18,570 nucleotides of DNA from Microcystis sp. T1-4 (GTDB lineage: Bacteria; Cyanobacteriota; Cyanobacteriia; Cyanobacteriales; Microcystaceae), in NCBI RefSeq assembly GCF_000297435.1, contig NZ_CAIP01000084.1, positions 1-18,570 of the forward strand. Direction: 5' to 3'. Within the stretch, counting starts at the first letter, position 1. Every line of letters begins with the position of its first letter. The notes beneath the pieces were generated by a model. The model had not been told where the DNA came from, did not search any database, and saw only the letters and a list, made by a program, of their open reading frames with translations. This document shows positions 1 through 6,799 of this stretch, piece after piece. Made by a program: the position numbers and the translations under genes.

Positions 1-325
1 GGGTATTTTTCCTCTTGCTTAACTGAAATCAAGGGCAAGATTTCTTAACTTTTTTGAGTCTGGGATTACTCCCATTGTCTTATAAGATGGGGCGCTCGAT
101 TGACTGGATTAGCTTGACTAACCTAGCTGCGATCGCCTGTTAATCCTCACAAAATGTAAAAGATTAACGTTTCTTAAACTAGCACAAGCTAGACAATAAT
201 TTCGAGTTTGGTAAGATTTTGGTTCTTTGCGGCCTCTATCTACCTTTACTCATTATTAGCAAAAAATTACAAATCTATACAACTTGACTCATAATTGATT
301 TTAAATGCACACAAAAGCTTTTTTG
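1..325. other. Gene-free left edge
   Basis: No convincing coding region is seen on either strand. The stretch is AT-rich and contains one HIP1 octamer (129-136). A weak inverted repeat, TCTTGC near 12-17 and GCAAGA near 35-40, is followed by a T-rich tract and could be the terminator of a gene lying off the left edge. A palindrome around 311-326 (ACAAAAGC and its near mirror) sits just past the stop codon of the ligase gene and may help end its transcript. Neither is strong. Confidence 0.4.
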
Positions 326-1087
326 TCAATGAGTATTTATATTCATTTTTTTAATTGATTGCCATTCCCAATCCTCAAGGGGTTGTTCTAGCAATTGACA
401 ATCAAAGCAATCCTCGGCGGCGGTTTTCAGGGTAGCGATAAGGGTCTCTAGGGTCAAATCTGGGGCTAAATTGAGCTTTTTAGGGGCAGCACTGGCGAAA
501 ACTTGCTCAAAGAGCGAATTATCTTGATCTAGCACCATGGAACCATGTTGGAGAACCGAGGAACCCCTTTGCAGTTGGGCGCTACCAATAAATTTATGCC
601 CCCAATTATCAACTAGATCCGCACCGGTAGCCGTAGCGAAACAGTTAGCAGAATGGATATATCCCCGGCCAGCAGCACCGTAGGACAATTCCAAACCGAG
701 ATTTTGCCAGCCTGTGATTAAAAATTGACAGATTTGACAGTAAACTTCCCTAATATTCCCCTTCATACCCGAATTTACCACCATATAAGTCAAATCCCCC
801 TGATGTAGTACGGATCGTCCACCGGTAGGACGACGAACTAGGGAGATTTTTTGACCTTGCCAAGTCAAATCACGCCAAAAATCGGGATATTGTCGTTGAT
901 GATAGCCCAAGGAAATGGCCGGGGGCGACCATTGATAAAAACGCAGAGTCGGGGGATGATGGCCGCAACGGTGTTGCTCTAGTAACCAAGAATCGATCGC
1001 CATTTGTAGCTCTGCCGATAAGATAATTGGAGGGATATAACGCCAAATTTTAGCTGCCACCAAAGGATTCTCGTAACATTTCATCAT
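326..1087 (-). CDS. Lipoate/octanoate-protein ligase family protein (LplA/LipB-like)
   Basis: This 253-residue protein belongs to the biotin/lipoate A/B protein ligase superfamily, which moves lipoyl or octanoyl groups onto lysines of lipoyl domains in 2-oxoacid dehydrogenases and glycine cleavage H protein. The family motif RRPTGGRSVLH is at residues 85-95, followed by DLTY at 98-101. The conserved lysine region GHKFIGSAQ is at 163-171, and a NCF segment with Cys149 is at 148-150. The fold start WRYIPP...MAIDSWLLEQH (residues 15-39) is needed by the family, so the start must lie upstream of it. The ATG at 1087 lies 38 bp inside the upstream YbjN gene. In-frame TTG/GTG codons at residues 9-10 would shorten the overlap. 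The overlap suggests translational coupling. Ligase and octanoyltransferase roles cannot be separated from sequence alone. Confidence 0.85.
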   Translation of the reverse strand: MMKCYENPLVAAKIWRYIPPIILSAELQMAIDSWLLEQHRCGHHPPTLRFYQWSPPAISLGYHQRQYPDFWRDLTWQGQKISLVRRPTGGRSVLHQGDLTYMVVNSGMKGNIREVYCQICQFLITGWQNLGLELSYGAAGRGYIHSANCFATATGADLVDNWGHKFIGSAQLQRGSSVLQHGSMVLDQDNSLFEQVFASAAPKKLNLAPDLTLETLIATLKTAAEDCFDCQLLEQPLEDWEWQSIKKMNINTH

Positions 1088-1526
1088 TATTATCTGCTAC
1101 CGTCGCCACGAGAGTAATTGCTCGGGAAATCTCCCCAGCAGACAAATCGGCCACAGTACGCTGAGAAATCACCACCACCTGATCATTCATAATGGCAAAA
1201 TGAGATTCAAAGGTTTCGGCACAATTCATCGCTAATAACTTGCGGGTTAATCCCAATTCATCCTTAACAGGCAATTTCAGCACAGAAGACCACACCGTGA
1301 GAAAATCATCATCGCTTTCCCCGGTTAACTGCACAAACACCTCAACGCTACCATACTGAAACTTCCAAAGATAACCTTTTTCTCCGTGTTGTACCATAGC
1401 AGTATCATTCTGCTGCAGAGTAGAAATAACCGTTTCAATCATTTCTTTGTGACTGCTTGTACTAGCCAGAAATTGGTCGGACATTGACTCTATTGCTTCT
1501 GAAGTCGCTAAACTTTCCGTGGTCAT
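1050..1526 (-). CDS. YbjN domain-containing protein
   Basis: A 158-residue soluble protein of the YbjN type, a small alpha/beta fold related to type III secretion chaperones and common in cyanobacteria. After a Ser/Thr-rich polar start (1-25), a helix (about 26-40) leads into strands around YLWKFQYGSVEVFVQLTG. The typical centre is LTRKLLAMNCAETFESHFAI, followed by the strand QVVVISQRTVADLS and a final helix. There is no signal peptide, membrane span or catalytic motif. The role is unknown; relatives are discussed as chaperone or stress factors. The start at 1526 has a modest AGGGAA ribosome site about five bases upstream. The gene is first in a two-gene unit with the overlapping ligase, though nothing in the sequence explains a shared function. 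Confidence 0.75.
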   Translation of the reverse strand: MTTESLATSEAIESMSDQFLASTSSHKEMIETVISTLQQNDTAMVQHGEKGYLWKFQYGSVEVFVQLTGESDDDFLTVWSSVLKLPVKDELGLTRKLLAMNCAETFESHFAIMNDQVVVISQRTVADLSAGEISRAITLVATVADNNDEMLRESFGGS

Positions 1527-2015
1527 AAAAATTCCCTAAACTCGATCGATCACAATCTTATCCCACCCAAGGGAAAAGAAAAAAAGACATTCGGGTTGGG
1601 GGACTAGGGTGTTAGGGTTTTAGTTGAAATTTCCCCATTTCCCTGACCCCTTACCCCAATTACTCAAAATTTTATCAAGCATTTGAGTCAACAGCTGACT
1701 TGATAGCCGATCCTGTAGTGGACTGTTTCAACTAAAATAGGGCAATAGATTTCGGCTTAAAGTCTTAGATTATAGAATTTATAGCATTTTTCTAATACAC
1801 CAAATTAGCTGAAACAGTCTATTAGGATGGGTTAGGGGGTTACTAATCGTGTTAAAAAAGCAAAATTAACCATCCGCGCCCCACACAGCCAATGGATCAT
1901 TAAACTGGTGCGTTACGCTTTCGCGCTTCGCAGCCGACCAATTAGTGCGATCGCCGATCTGGTAGAGTGGGTCAGCACCCTCTGGATATCGCGGTCAATC
2001 CCCTGAGGGTGGCTT
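1527..2015. other. Intergenic region carrying a MITE and a GC-rich tail
   Basis: No gene is called here. From left to right it holds a purine-rich stretch with short G-runs (about 1595-1625), a 105-bp MITE (1718-1822), a fragment GGTGCGTTACGCTTTCGC near 1908-1925 of a repeat type common in cyanobacteria, and a HIP1 octamer (1947-1954). From about 1870 the composition rises toward that of the adjoining ClC gene, so the probable foreign segment seems to extend past its stop codon. Open frames over 1913-2266 overlap the ClC gene in other frames and look like by-products of high GC. Confidence 0.5.
1718..1822 (+). mobile_element. 105-bp MITE, copy 1 (TA-flanked)
   Basis: A non-coding 105-bp element bounded by TA dinucleotides (1716-1717 and 1823-1824). 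Its ends form imperfect terminal inverted repeats: the left reads GTGGACTGTTTCAACTAA and the right, reverse-complemented, reads ATAGACTGTTTCAGCTAA. A second copy of identical length lies inverted at 9166-9270 and matches at 99 of 105 positions by my alignment. TA target duplication and short inverted ends are typical of MITEs mobilised by IS630/Tc1-mariner transposases, which are known in cyanobacteria. No transposase is in this window, so the helper is inferred to lie elsewhere. Confidence 0.85.
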
Positions 2016-3359
2016 CTAGCGGAACATTGCGCGGAGGGAACTGGAGAGTTGATTGGCTGCCCGTGCGGCCACCAATCCCGAAAGGGCAGCCACCACCACT
2101 GTGGCAAGGCAGGTTAGCTGGGCTGCCCCCGGTCCACCCACCCCCAGCACCATGGCCATGGCGGTCAGAGGTAGGCGATAACCGCCAGCAATACCGGCCG
2201 CTGCCCCCGCCGCACCGGCCAGATCCCCCGAAATCTCAAAGGTGGTGGCGAACACCCGGCCACTGAGGTCGCCGATCGCCAGAAAAGGGACAAACACGCC
2301 GCCACAGCCCCCGGCTAAAACGGCAGCGGTGGTGGCCGCGGCCCGGAGCAGAGCTACCACCAACAGGTGGTAAGGAGTTGTTTCAGTGTTTTCGGCCCAG
2401 AGGATAGCGGCCACCCCTGGTCCAAAAGCCGCTGCTGGAGTCGCCACCTGTCCGATCACGATCGCCAAGAACAGCATCACCAGGCCACCGATCAGGAGAC
2501 GAGTGGCGGGCCTGTCCCGCAAGCCTCTGGCCCAGTAGATCGCCTCACCGGTGAGGGCTGTAATCGTGCCGGCGATCACTCCGATCAACAAAGTGGCACC
2601 CACCGCATCCCAGAAGTCAGTCGGGGCAACCTGCGGCACGACCAGCCGGATCAGTTGCAGCTTAAAGGCAGCGTTGACTCCCCATCCCACCAGTCCCCCG
2701 GCTAACATCGCCGCTGCCCGCTCCGGGGTGATCGGAACCTGGCGTCGCTGACTCAACTCAAACATAAAAAAGCTGCCCACCAGAGGGATTCCCATCAGAG
2801 CAGAAACACTGGCCGCACCGCCACCGATGGCCAGGGGCCGCACCAGTTGACCTAGGGCTGGATTTATGCTACCTAACCAGGTTCCCGTCGCCACGCCAAT
2901 ATGAGCTGCCGGTGATTCTGTTCCCATGGGCGCACCCAGTCCAACGGTGGAGAGGATGGCCAGGGCGCGCAAGGGGGCTAGATTCCAGGGGAAGCGCTCT
3001 TCGGCACCAGATGCGTTCACCACGTCACCGGTCAGGTCGGCGCGAGCAATGTCATGGGGGAAGGAGTACCAGTCCATCAGAGAACCCCAGCGGCCAGAGG
3101 AAGTTGCCCCCCGGGGAGCTAAGGTCTGCACGGGTTGCCCCCTACCCAGTCCAAACAGGACTAGCACTGCTAAGGTAACGCCCACCAGAGGCAGCAGCAG
3201 TCGCCAAACGCTATCCAGTCCAGAGGCCATATCGAGGGTTTGCTTGATCGCCTCAGTCAGCAGTACCGCGGCCAGAGAGCCGATCAAACCTCCGAGCAGG
3301 CCGCCAACAGCCCATGTGCCTACCCTGGTTAACAGAAGTTGTAGTTTGTTATTTAGCAT
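2016..3359 (-). CDS. ClC-family chloride channel or Cl-/H+ antiporter
   Basis: A 447-residue, very hydrophobic integral membrane protein of the ClC family. It carries the selectivity/gate motif as PMGTESPAAHIG (144-155), with Glu148 in the gating-glutamate position and Pro150 retained. It also has the later pore motif GGVFVPFLAIGDLSG (353-367). Numerous hydrophobic segments run from about residue 16 to 435, and no CBS domains follow, as in short bacterial members. The internal proton-glutamate site seems to be FMFELSQRR, where Glu201 sits one place from the expected residue, so channel versus exchanger is uncertain. The gene is far richer in G+C than its neighbours (44 of 60 bases at 2161-2220, against 20 of 60 at 7261-7320) and I saw no HIP1 site in it. 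Recent transfer is likely. The start at 3359 lacks a clear ribosome site. Confidence 0.88.
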   Translation of the reverse strand: MLNNKLQLLLTRVGTWAVGGLLGGLIGSLAAVLLTEAIKQTLDMASGLDSVWRLLLPLVGVTLAVLVLFGLGRGQPVQTLAPRGATSSGRWGSLMDWYSFPHDIARADLTGDVVNASGAEERFPWNLAPLRALAILSTVGLGAPMGTESPAAHIGVATGTWLGSINPALGQLVRPLAIGGGAASVSALMGIPLVGSFFMFELSQRRQVPITPERAAAMLAGGLVGWGVNAAFKLQLIRLVVPQVAPTDFWDAVGATLLIGVIAGTITALTGEAIYWARGLRDRPATRLLIGGLVMLFLAIVIGQVATPAAAFGPGVAAILWAENTETTPYHLLVVALLRAAATTAAVLAGGCGGVFVPFLAIGDLSGRVFATTFEISGDLAGAAGAAAGIAGGYRLPLTAMAMVLGVGGPGAAQLTCLATVVVAALSGLVAARAANQLSSSLRAMFR

Positions 3360-3388
3360 CGTGCCAAGAAAGTTAAACTTTTATCGTT

Positions 3389-3416
3389 CCTATAGCAAGT
3401 CCCTTGGAGTGGTCAA
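3389..3416 (-). promoter_or_regulatory. Candidate promoter P2 for the ClC gene
   Basis: On the minus strand a TTGACC -35 (3411-3416) is followed after 16 bases by a TATAGG -10 (3389-3394), about 30 bp before the ClC start codon. It is close to the sigma70 consensus. Position and orientation fit, but there is no experimental support. Confidence 0.35.
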
Positions 3417-3438
3417 GCAAAACACCCTGAAAGTCTTT

Positions 3439-3466
3439 ACTATATAGTTAGTAAAAGTATAGTCAA
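3439..3466 (-). promoter_or_regulatory. Candidate promoter P1 for the ClC gene
   Basis: On the minus strand TTGACT (3461-3466), a 16-base spacer and TATAGT (3439-3444) make a near-consensus sigma70 promoter about 80 bp upstream of the ClC start. It sits in AT-rich DNA, in contrast to the GC-rich gene it would drive. Confidence 0.42.
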
Positions 3467-3612
3467 ATATAAACAGACTGAATTCCATTTGAGAAATTCC
3501 CTTCACTTTTACTTCGAGAGATTAATTCTCCTTGGCTGAACTACGCACCTCTCTATCCCATAGCTGAACGGATTTGGGAATGCTTTTCTTAGGATGTTGT
3601 AACTTGAAACCA

Positions 3613-3756
3613 CTACTCAACGGATTTAGTATAAGTTAACATTTCAATTAGACGTTTATAAGGAATAACGACAAACTTTTGGGTGTTAGCTTTGCCTATG
3701 TTAGCCTTCTGTTTCCAGCCGTCATTTTTGCCAATAACTAAAGCAGATTGAGGGTG
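3613..3756 (-). pseudogene. TnpB (OrfB-type IS200/IS605 nuclease) fragment
   Basis: A 47-codon open stretch ending in TAG (3613-3615) reads, on the minus strand, through LVIGKNDGWKQKANIGKAN and then TQKFVVIPYKRLIEMLTY. This matches the part of IS200/IS605 and IS1341-type TnpB proteins around the IGKN..WK motif of the RuvC-like nuclease. Full TnpB is usually about 400 residues, so only a short internal piece remains. It has no start codon and lacks the DED active site and zinc ribbon. Its upstream end is cut at the inverted repeat at 3753-3778. It is a dead remnant, recognised by motif only and not by a search. Confidence 0.7.
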
Positions 3757-3778
3757 TGTTAGTCAAAATTAACACACC
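3753..3778. repeat. Perfect 9-bp inverted repeat, possible terminator
   Basis: GGTGTGTTA (3753-3761) and TAACACACC (3770-3778) are separated by an 8-base loop. On the plus strand a T-rich tract follows, as in an intrinsic terminator, but no plus-strand gene precedes it. On the minus strand it lies 74 bp past the peroxiredoxin stop and lacks a U-run. It also resembles the GGTGCGTTA palindromes near 9112, so it may be a member of that repeat type. Confidence 0.45.
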
Positions 3779-3851
3779 ATTAATTTTATTTTTAAGTCAG
3801 AACTGTCCCAATTATGGGATAGATGTTTTAATTGCTTGCATAATCATCAAC

Positions 3852-4307
3852 CTAAAAAGATTTAATCGTGTTCAAAGATTCGGTAACGTGAGCTTTAAAA
3901 TCTAACATAGAATCGAAAATATGTCTGACGATTCCCTCTTTATCAATGATATAGGTAACTCGTCCGGGGAGGACGAATAAGGTAGAGGGAACACCGAATA
4001 ATTTCCGCACTCGGTTATCGCTATCACTTAAAAGGGTGAAGGGAAGATTATATTTTTGGGCAAATTGTTGATGAGATTGGGGACTATCGGCACTAATCCC
4101 AATAACTTCCGCACCCGCATCGGTAAAAACTTCGTAACTATCGCGGAAAGCGCAGGATTCTGCGGTACAACCCGGAGTATCATCTTTGGGATAGAAATAA
4201 ATTACTAGGGATTTTTTACCGATTAAATCGCCGATATTAACCGTTGTTCCCGTTTGGGAAGGGAGAGAAAAATTGGGAACTTGATCGCCTACTTTTATAG
4301 CTGCCAT
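3852..4307 (-). CDS. Peroxiredoxin Q (BCP-type thiol peroxidase)
   Basis: A 151-residue thioredoxin-fold peroxidase that reduces hydrogen peroxide and alkyl peroxides using thioredoxin. The active site DDTPGCTAESCAFRD holds the peroxidatic Cys47 and the resolving Cys52 five residues later, the pattern of two-Cys PrxQ/BCP enzymes. The TxxC environment (Thr44, Pro45), the FYPKDDTPGC block and the later VIGISADSPQSHQQFAQKY segment are all typical, and the length is normal. No signal peptide is present, so it is probably cytoplasmic. It starts 49 bp after the ABC-F stop on the same strand, so co-transcription is possible. No clear Shine-Dalgarno site precedes the ATG. Cyanobacteria usually carry several PrxQ paralogues, so I give no gene number. 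Confidence 0.95.
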   Translation of the reverse strand: MAAIKVGDQVPNFSLPSQTGTTVNIGDLIGKKSLVIYFYPKDDTPGCTAESCAFRDSYEVFTDAGAEVIGISADSPQSHQQFAQKYNLPFTLLSDSDNRVRKLFGVPSTLFVLPGRVTYIIDKEGIVRHIFDSMLDFKAHVTESLNTIKSF

Positions 4308-4356
4308 AAGATTAATTAATCGATAGATAATTGTGGATAGGGTGATGCTTTATATT

Positions 4357-6051
4357 CTAACCTTTTTTGGCCTTTTGTTTAGCGCGTTTAGCGGCATCTT
4401 TGGCCGCTTTTTCTGCTTCAATGCGTTTTTGTTCGGCTTTTTGTTTTTCTTCGTCTAGTTTTTCTAGATAATAGTGATAATCTCCTGCGTAGGCAATTAA
4501 TTCGCCCTCCCGAATCTCGACAATTTTGTTAGCTACCTGGGAGATAAAATAACGATCATGGGAAACAATTAAAACCGTACCTTCATAAACTTTTAAAGCT
4601 GATTCTAACATTTCCTTGGCGGGAATATCGAGGTGATTAGTGGGTTCATCGAGAATTAATAAGTTAGCGGGAGCAAGTAACATTTTGGCTAAAGCAAGAC
4701 GCGCTTTTTCGCCACCACTCAAAGATTCTACTTTTTTTAATACCGTTTCCCCACTGAATAAAAATCGCCCTAAAAGACTGCGAACTTCCACATCTTTCCA
4801 ATCGGGAACTTCATCATGAATGGTATTTAAAACAGTTTTAGTTAGGTCTAAAGCTTCCGCTTGGTTCTGCTCAAAATAACTAGGAATAACGTTATGTTTA
4901 CCGATTTCGATCGAGCCTTCTGTGGGAGTTTCTAAGCCAACAATTAAACGTAAAAGCGTCGATTTCCCTGCACCATTTGGTCCTAAAAACGCCACTCGAT
5001 CGCCCCTTTCTATTTCCAGATTTGCTGCCAAAAAGAGAATTTTATCATCATAAATGTGAACAAGATTTTTAATAGTTACCACTTCTCGACCACTACGCAC
5101 TGCCGGAGGAAACTGGAATTTTAAGGTACGCACATCGGCGATTGGTGCTTCAATTTTTTCTACCTTTTCTAATTGTTTTTCCCGGCTTTTTGCTTGGGTG
5201 CTACGGGTGGCACTAGCCCGGAACCGATCGACGAAAGCCTGCTGTTTTTCTAGTTCTTTTTGTTGACGTTCGTAGGCGCTTAACTGAGCAGATTGTTGTT
5301 CGTATTTTTGCTGTAGGTAGGCAGAATAATTACCTAAATAAGTGGTAGAAACTCCCCTTTCAGTTTCGACAATTTTGGTACAGAGACGATCAAGAAATTC
5401 CCGGTCGTGGGACACTATGACCATGGGAGTGGTTAAATCCTTGAGGAATTTTTCTAACCATTCAATGGTTTCTAAGTCTAAATGGTTAGTCGGTTCATCG
5501 AGGAGTAAAATATCGGGAGTTTGTAGGAGAATTTTGCCTAAACTCATCCGCATTTGCCAACCACCACTAAAGGAACTTACTAAGCGATCGCCATCATCAA
5601 TAGTAAAGCCCATTTCCGGTAAAATTTTCTCGATGCGCGCTTCTAATCCGTAACCATCTAACGCTTCAAATTGTCTTTGTAGGCGATCCAATTGATGAAT
5701 TAAGCGATCTAATTCTTTGGGATCGGCTTTTTCCATGCGCTGGGGAATTTCGATGAGTTGATGGTGGACTTGATTCGCTTCTTGAAACACCGTCCAAAAT
5801 TCCTCCCGTACCGTCCGACGGGGGTCCACTTCAAATTCTTGGGTAAGATAGCCCATATGGAGACTGGTAGGACGGATGATCTCCCCGGCGGTGGGTTCCA
5901 CTTCCCCCATAATAATCTTCAGTTGGGTGGACTTTCCGGCCCCATTGACTCCCACCAACCCGATGCGATCGCCAGTTTTTACTTCCCAAGTGACATCTTT
6001 TAACACTTCTCCCGTCGGGTAAATCTTACTAATTCTCTCTAGTCGTAGCAT
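4357..6051 (-). CDS. ABC-F family ATP-binding protein
   Basis: A soluble protein with two ATP-binding cassettes and no membrane domain, the ABC-F layout; studied members act on the ribosome as translation factors or in antibiotic protection. From the ATG at 6051 (564 residues), cassette 1 has Walker A GVNGAGKS (34-41), signature FSGGW (161-165) and Walker B LLLDEP (182-187). The charged linker at about 240-310, with RFRASATRSTQAKSREKQ, is the ABC-F interdomain signature. Cassette 2 has Walker A GPNGAGKS (357-364), LSGGE (444-448) and DEPTNHLD (468-475). A Lys/Ala/Glu-rich helical tail (533-564) follows. An open frame continues to 6168, but the extra 39 residues do not resemble the family, so I chose 6051. 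Target and subfamily are not assignable by eye. Confidence 0.92.
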   Translation of the reverse strand: MLRLERISKIYPTGEVLKDVTWEVKTGDRIGLVGVNGAGKSTQLKIIMGEVEPTAGEIIRPTSLHMGYLTQEFEVDPRRTVREEFWTVFQEANQVHHQLIEIPQRMEKADPKELDRLIHQLDRLQRQFEALDGYGLEARIEKILPEMGFTIDDGDRLVSSFSGGWQMRMSLGKILLQTPDILLLDEPTNHLDLETIEWLEKFLKDLTTPMVIVSHDREFLDRLCTKIVETERGVSTTYLGNYSAYLQQKYEQQSAQLSAYERQQKELEKQQAFVDRFRASATRSTQAKSREKQLEKVEKIEAPIADVRTLKFQFPPAVRSGREVVTIKNLVHIYDDKILFLAANLEIERGDRVAFLGPNGAGKSTLLRLIVGLETPTEGSIEIGKHNVIPSYFEQNQAEALDLTKTVLNTIHDEVPDWKDVEVRSLLGRFLFSGETVLKKVESLSGGEKARLALAKMLLAPANLLILDEPTNHLDIPAKEMLESALKVYEGTVLIVSHDRYFISQVANKIVEIREGELIAYAGDYHYYLEKLDEEKQKAEQKRIEAEKAAKDAAKRAKQKAKKG

Positions 6052-6176
6052 CGCTGATTTTTCTCCAGTCCTAGGCCGGTGAGGCAGTCCGCCCTTATTG
6101 TAACATTTAGTTAAGCGCAATCTGGTCTTTGTCAAGTTTTCGAGGAAATAGCCGGAAACAATTATCAACTGACAAG

Positions 6177-6572
6177 CTATCTCATGATTGGACTAGCGTG
6201 ATGGGAGACTAAATACCATTTCTGGGCTATTTTTTGCCAGAGATTGGTGGCGATCGATTGTGCTTTTAATTTTCTCCCGCGTACTGACTGTAAAACCGTT
6301 TCTCCCACGATAACATAGGCCACTGCTTGGTCAACTTCTATCTTAATAATTTCTGTCTCTATCTCCAGAAATTCTGTATTGAGAAAAATCCCTTGCCAAG
6401 AGGCACGAATTGACTCCCATCCCCTGAGCATTTGCCCCCCGGGATGAACACAGACACTGGTGGAACCTTGCCACCAAAGACGACTCATACTACTAATATC
6501 TTTTTGGGAAAAAGCACGGTAAAATTCCTCATGGGTGGCGATAATTGCTTCTTGATCGGAAGAATCATTCAT
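6177..6572 (-). CDS. SnoaL/NTF2-like (DUF4440-type) protein
   Basis: A 131-residue single-domain protein with the cone-shaped NTF2-like fold, used by enzymes such as ketosteroid isomerase and by many binding proteins. The pattern is typical: a starting helix EAIIATHEEFYRAFSQKDISSMSRLW, the segment VCVHPGGQMLRGWESIRASWQGIF, then long strands (IETEIIKIEVDQAVAYVIVGETV, then TNLWQKIAQKWYLVSHHAS). Cyanobacteria have close relatives annotated as nuclear transport factor 2 family. No catalytic set can be named, so any enzyme activity is unproven. It lies upstream of the ABC-F gene on the same strand, 125 bp from the start I prefer there. Confidence 0.78.
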   Translation of the reverse strand: MNDSSDQEAIIATHEEFYRAFSQKDISSMSRLWWQGSTSVCVHPGGQMLRGWESIRASWQGIFLNTEFLEIETEIIKIEVDQAVAYVIVGETVLQSVRGRKLKAQSIATNLWQKIAQKWYLVSHHASPIMR

Positions 6573-6713
6573 AGGAAAATATAGGTTAAGCTAATTTTAT
6601 TGAACTGAATAATCCCTAGCCGCTTTCAGATTGAACCTGCTCAGATCAGGAAGGCGGCCAGGTTGGGGGGAGAAAAACTGAATACTGATAGCCGATATTA
6701 GTTATTATAGCTC

Positions 6714-6743
6714 TTGATCGGAAGAAATGCTATATACTATACT
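6714..6743 (+). promoter_or_regulatory. Candidate promoter for the CocE-like hydrolase gene
   Basis: TTGATC (6714-6719) is followed after 18 bases by TATACT (6738-6743), overlapping another TATACT at 6733-6738. It lies about 57 bp before the preferred ATG and is close to sigma70 consensus. The 212-bp divergent spacer shared with the SnoaL-like gene holds nothing else I can name. Confidence 0.42.
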
Positions 6744-6799
6744 GAAAGTAATCTTAAATTGAGTGACTCAACACTATTTTTTATTTGACAGAGATAATA

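Larger units (their letters stand above)
3467..3851. other. Intergenic region with IS605/IS1341-type remains
   Basis: Besides the promoters next to ClC and the TnpB fragment (3613-3756), this spacer holds a perfect 9-bp inverted repeat (3753-3778). The stretch at about 3480-3612, downstream of the TnpB fragment on the minus strand, may be the right end of the same element, where related elements encode the guide RNA. I cannot define an element boundary. No intact gene is visible. Confidence 0.4.

Noticed and set aside
1913..3447. Several open frames opposite to or offset from the ClC gene (e.g. 1913-2107 minus; 1967-2266, 2367-2705 and 2926-3447 plus)
   Set aside because: They overlap a well-supported ClC frame and arise from its high GC content. 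Their products show no family motifs and are rich in Pro/Arg/Ser in the manner of shadow frames.
3753..3778. Terminator of the peroxiredoxin gene
   Set aside because: The stem is perfect, but in the minus-strand direction no U-run follows and the distance is long. It is listed as an inverted repeat instead.
6052..6168. N-terminal extension of the ABC-F gene to 6168
   Set aside because: The extra 39 residues do not resemble ABC-F proteins, while the ATG at 6051 begins exactly at the usual start of cassette 1.
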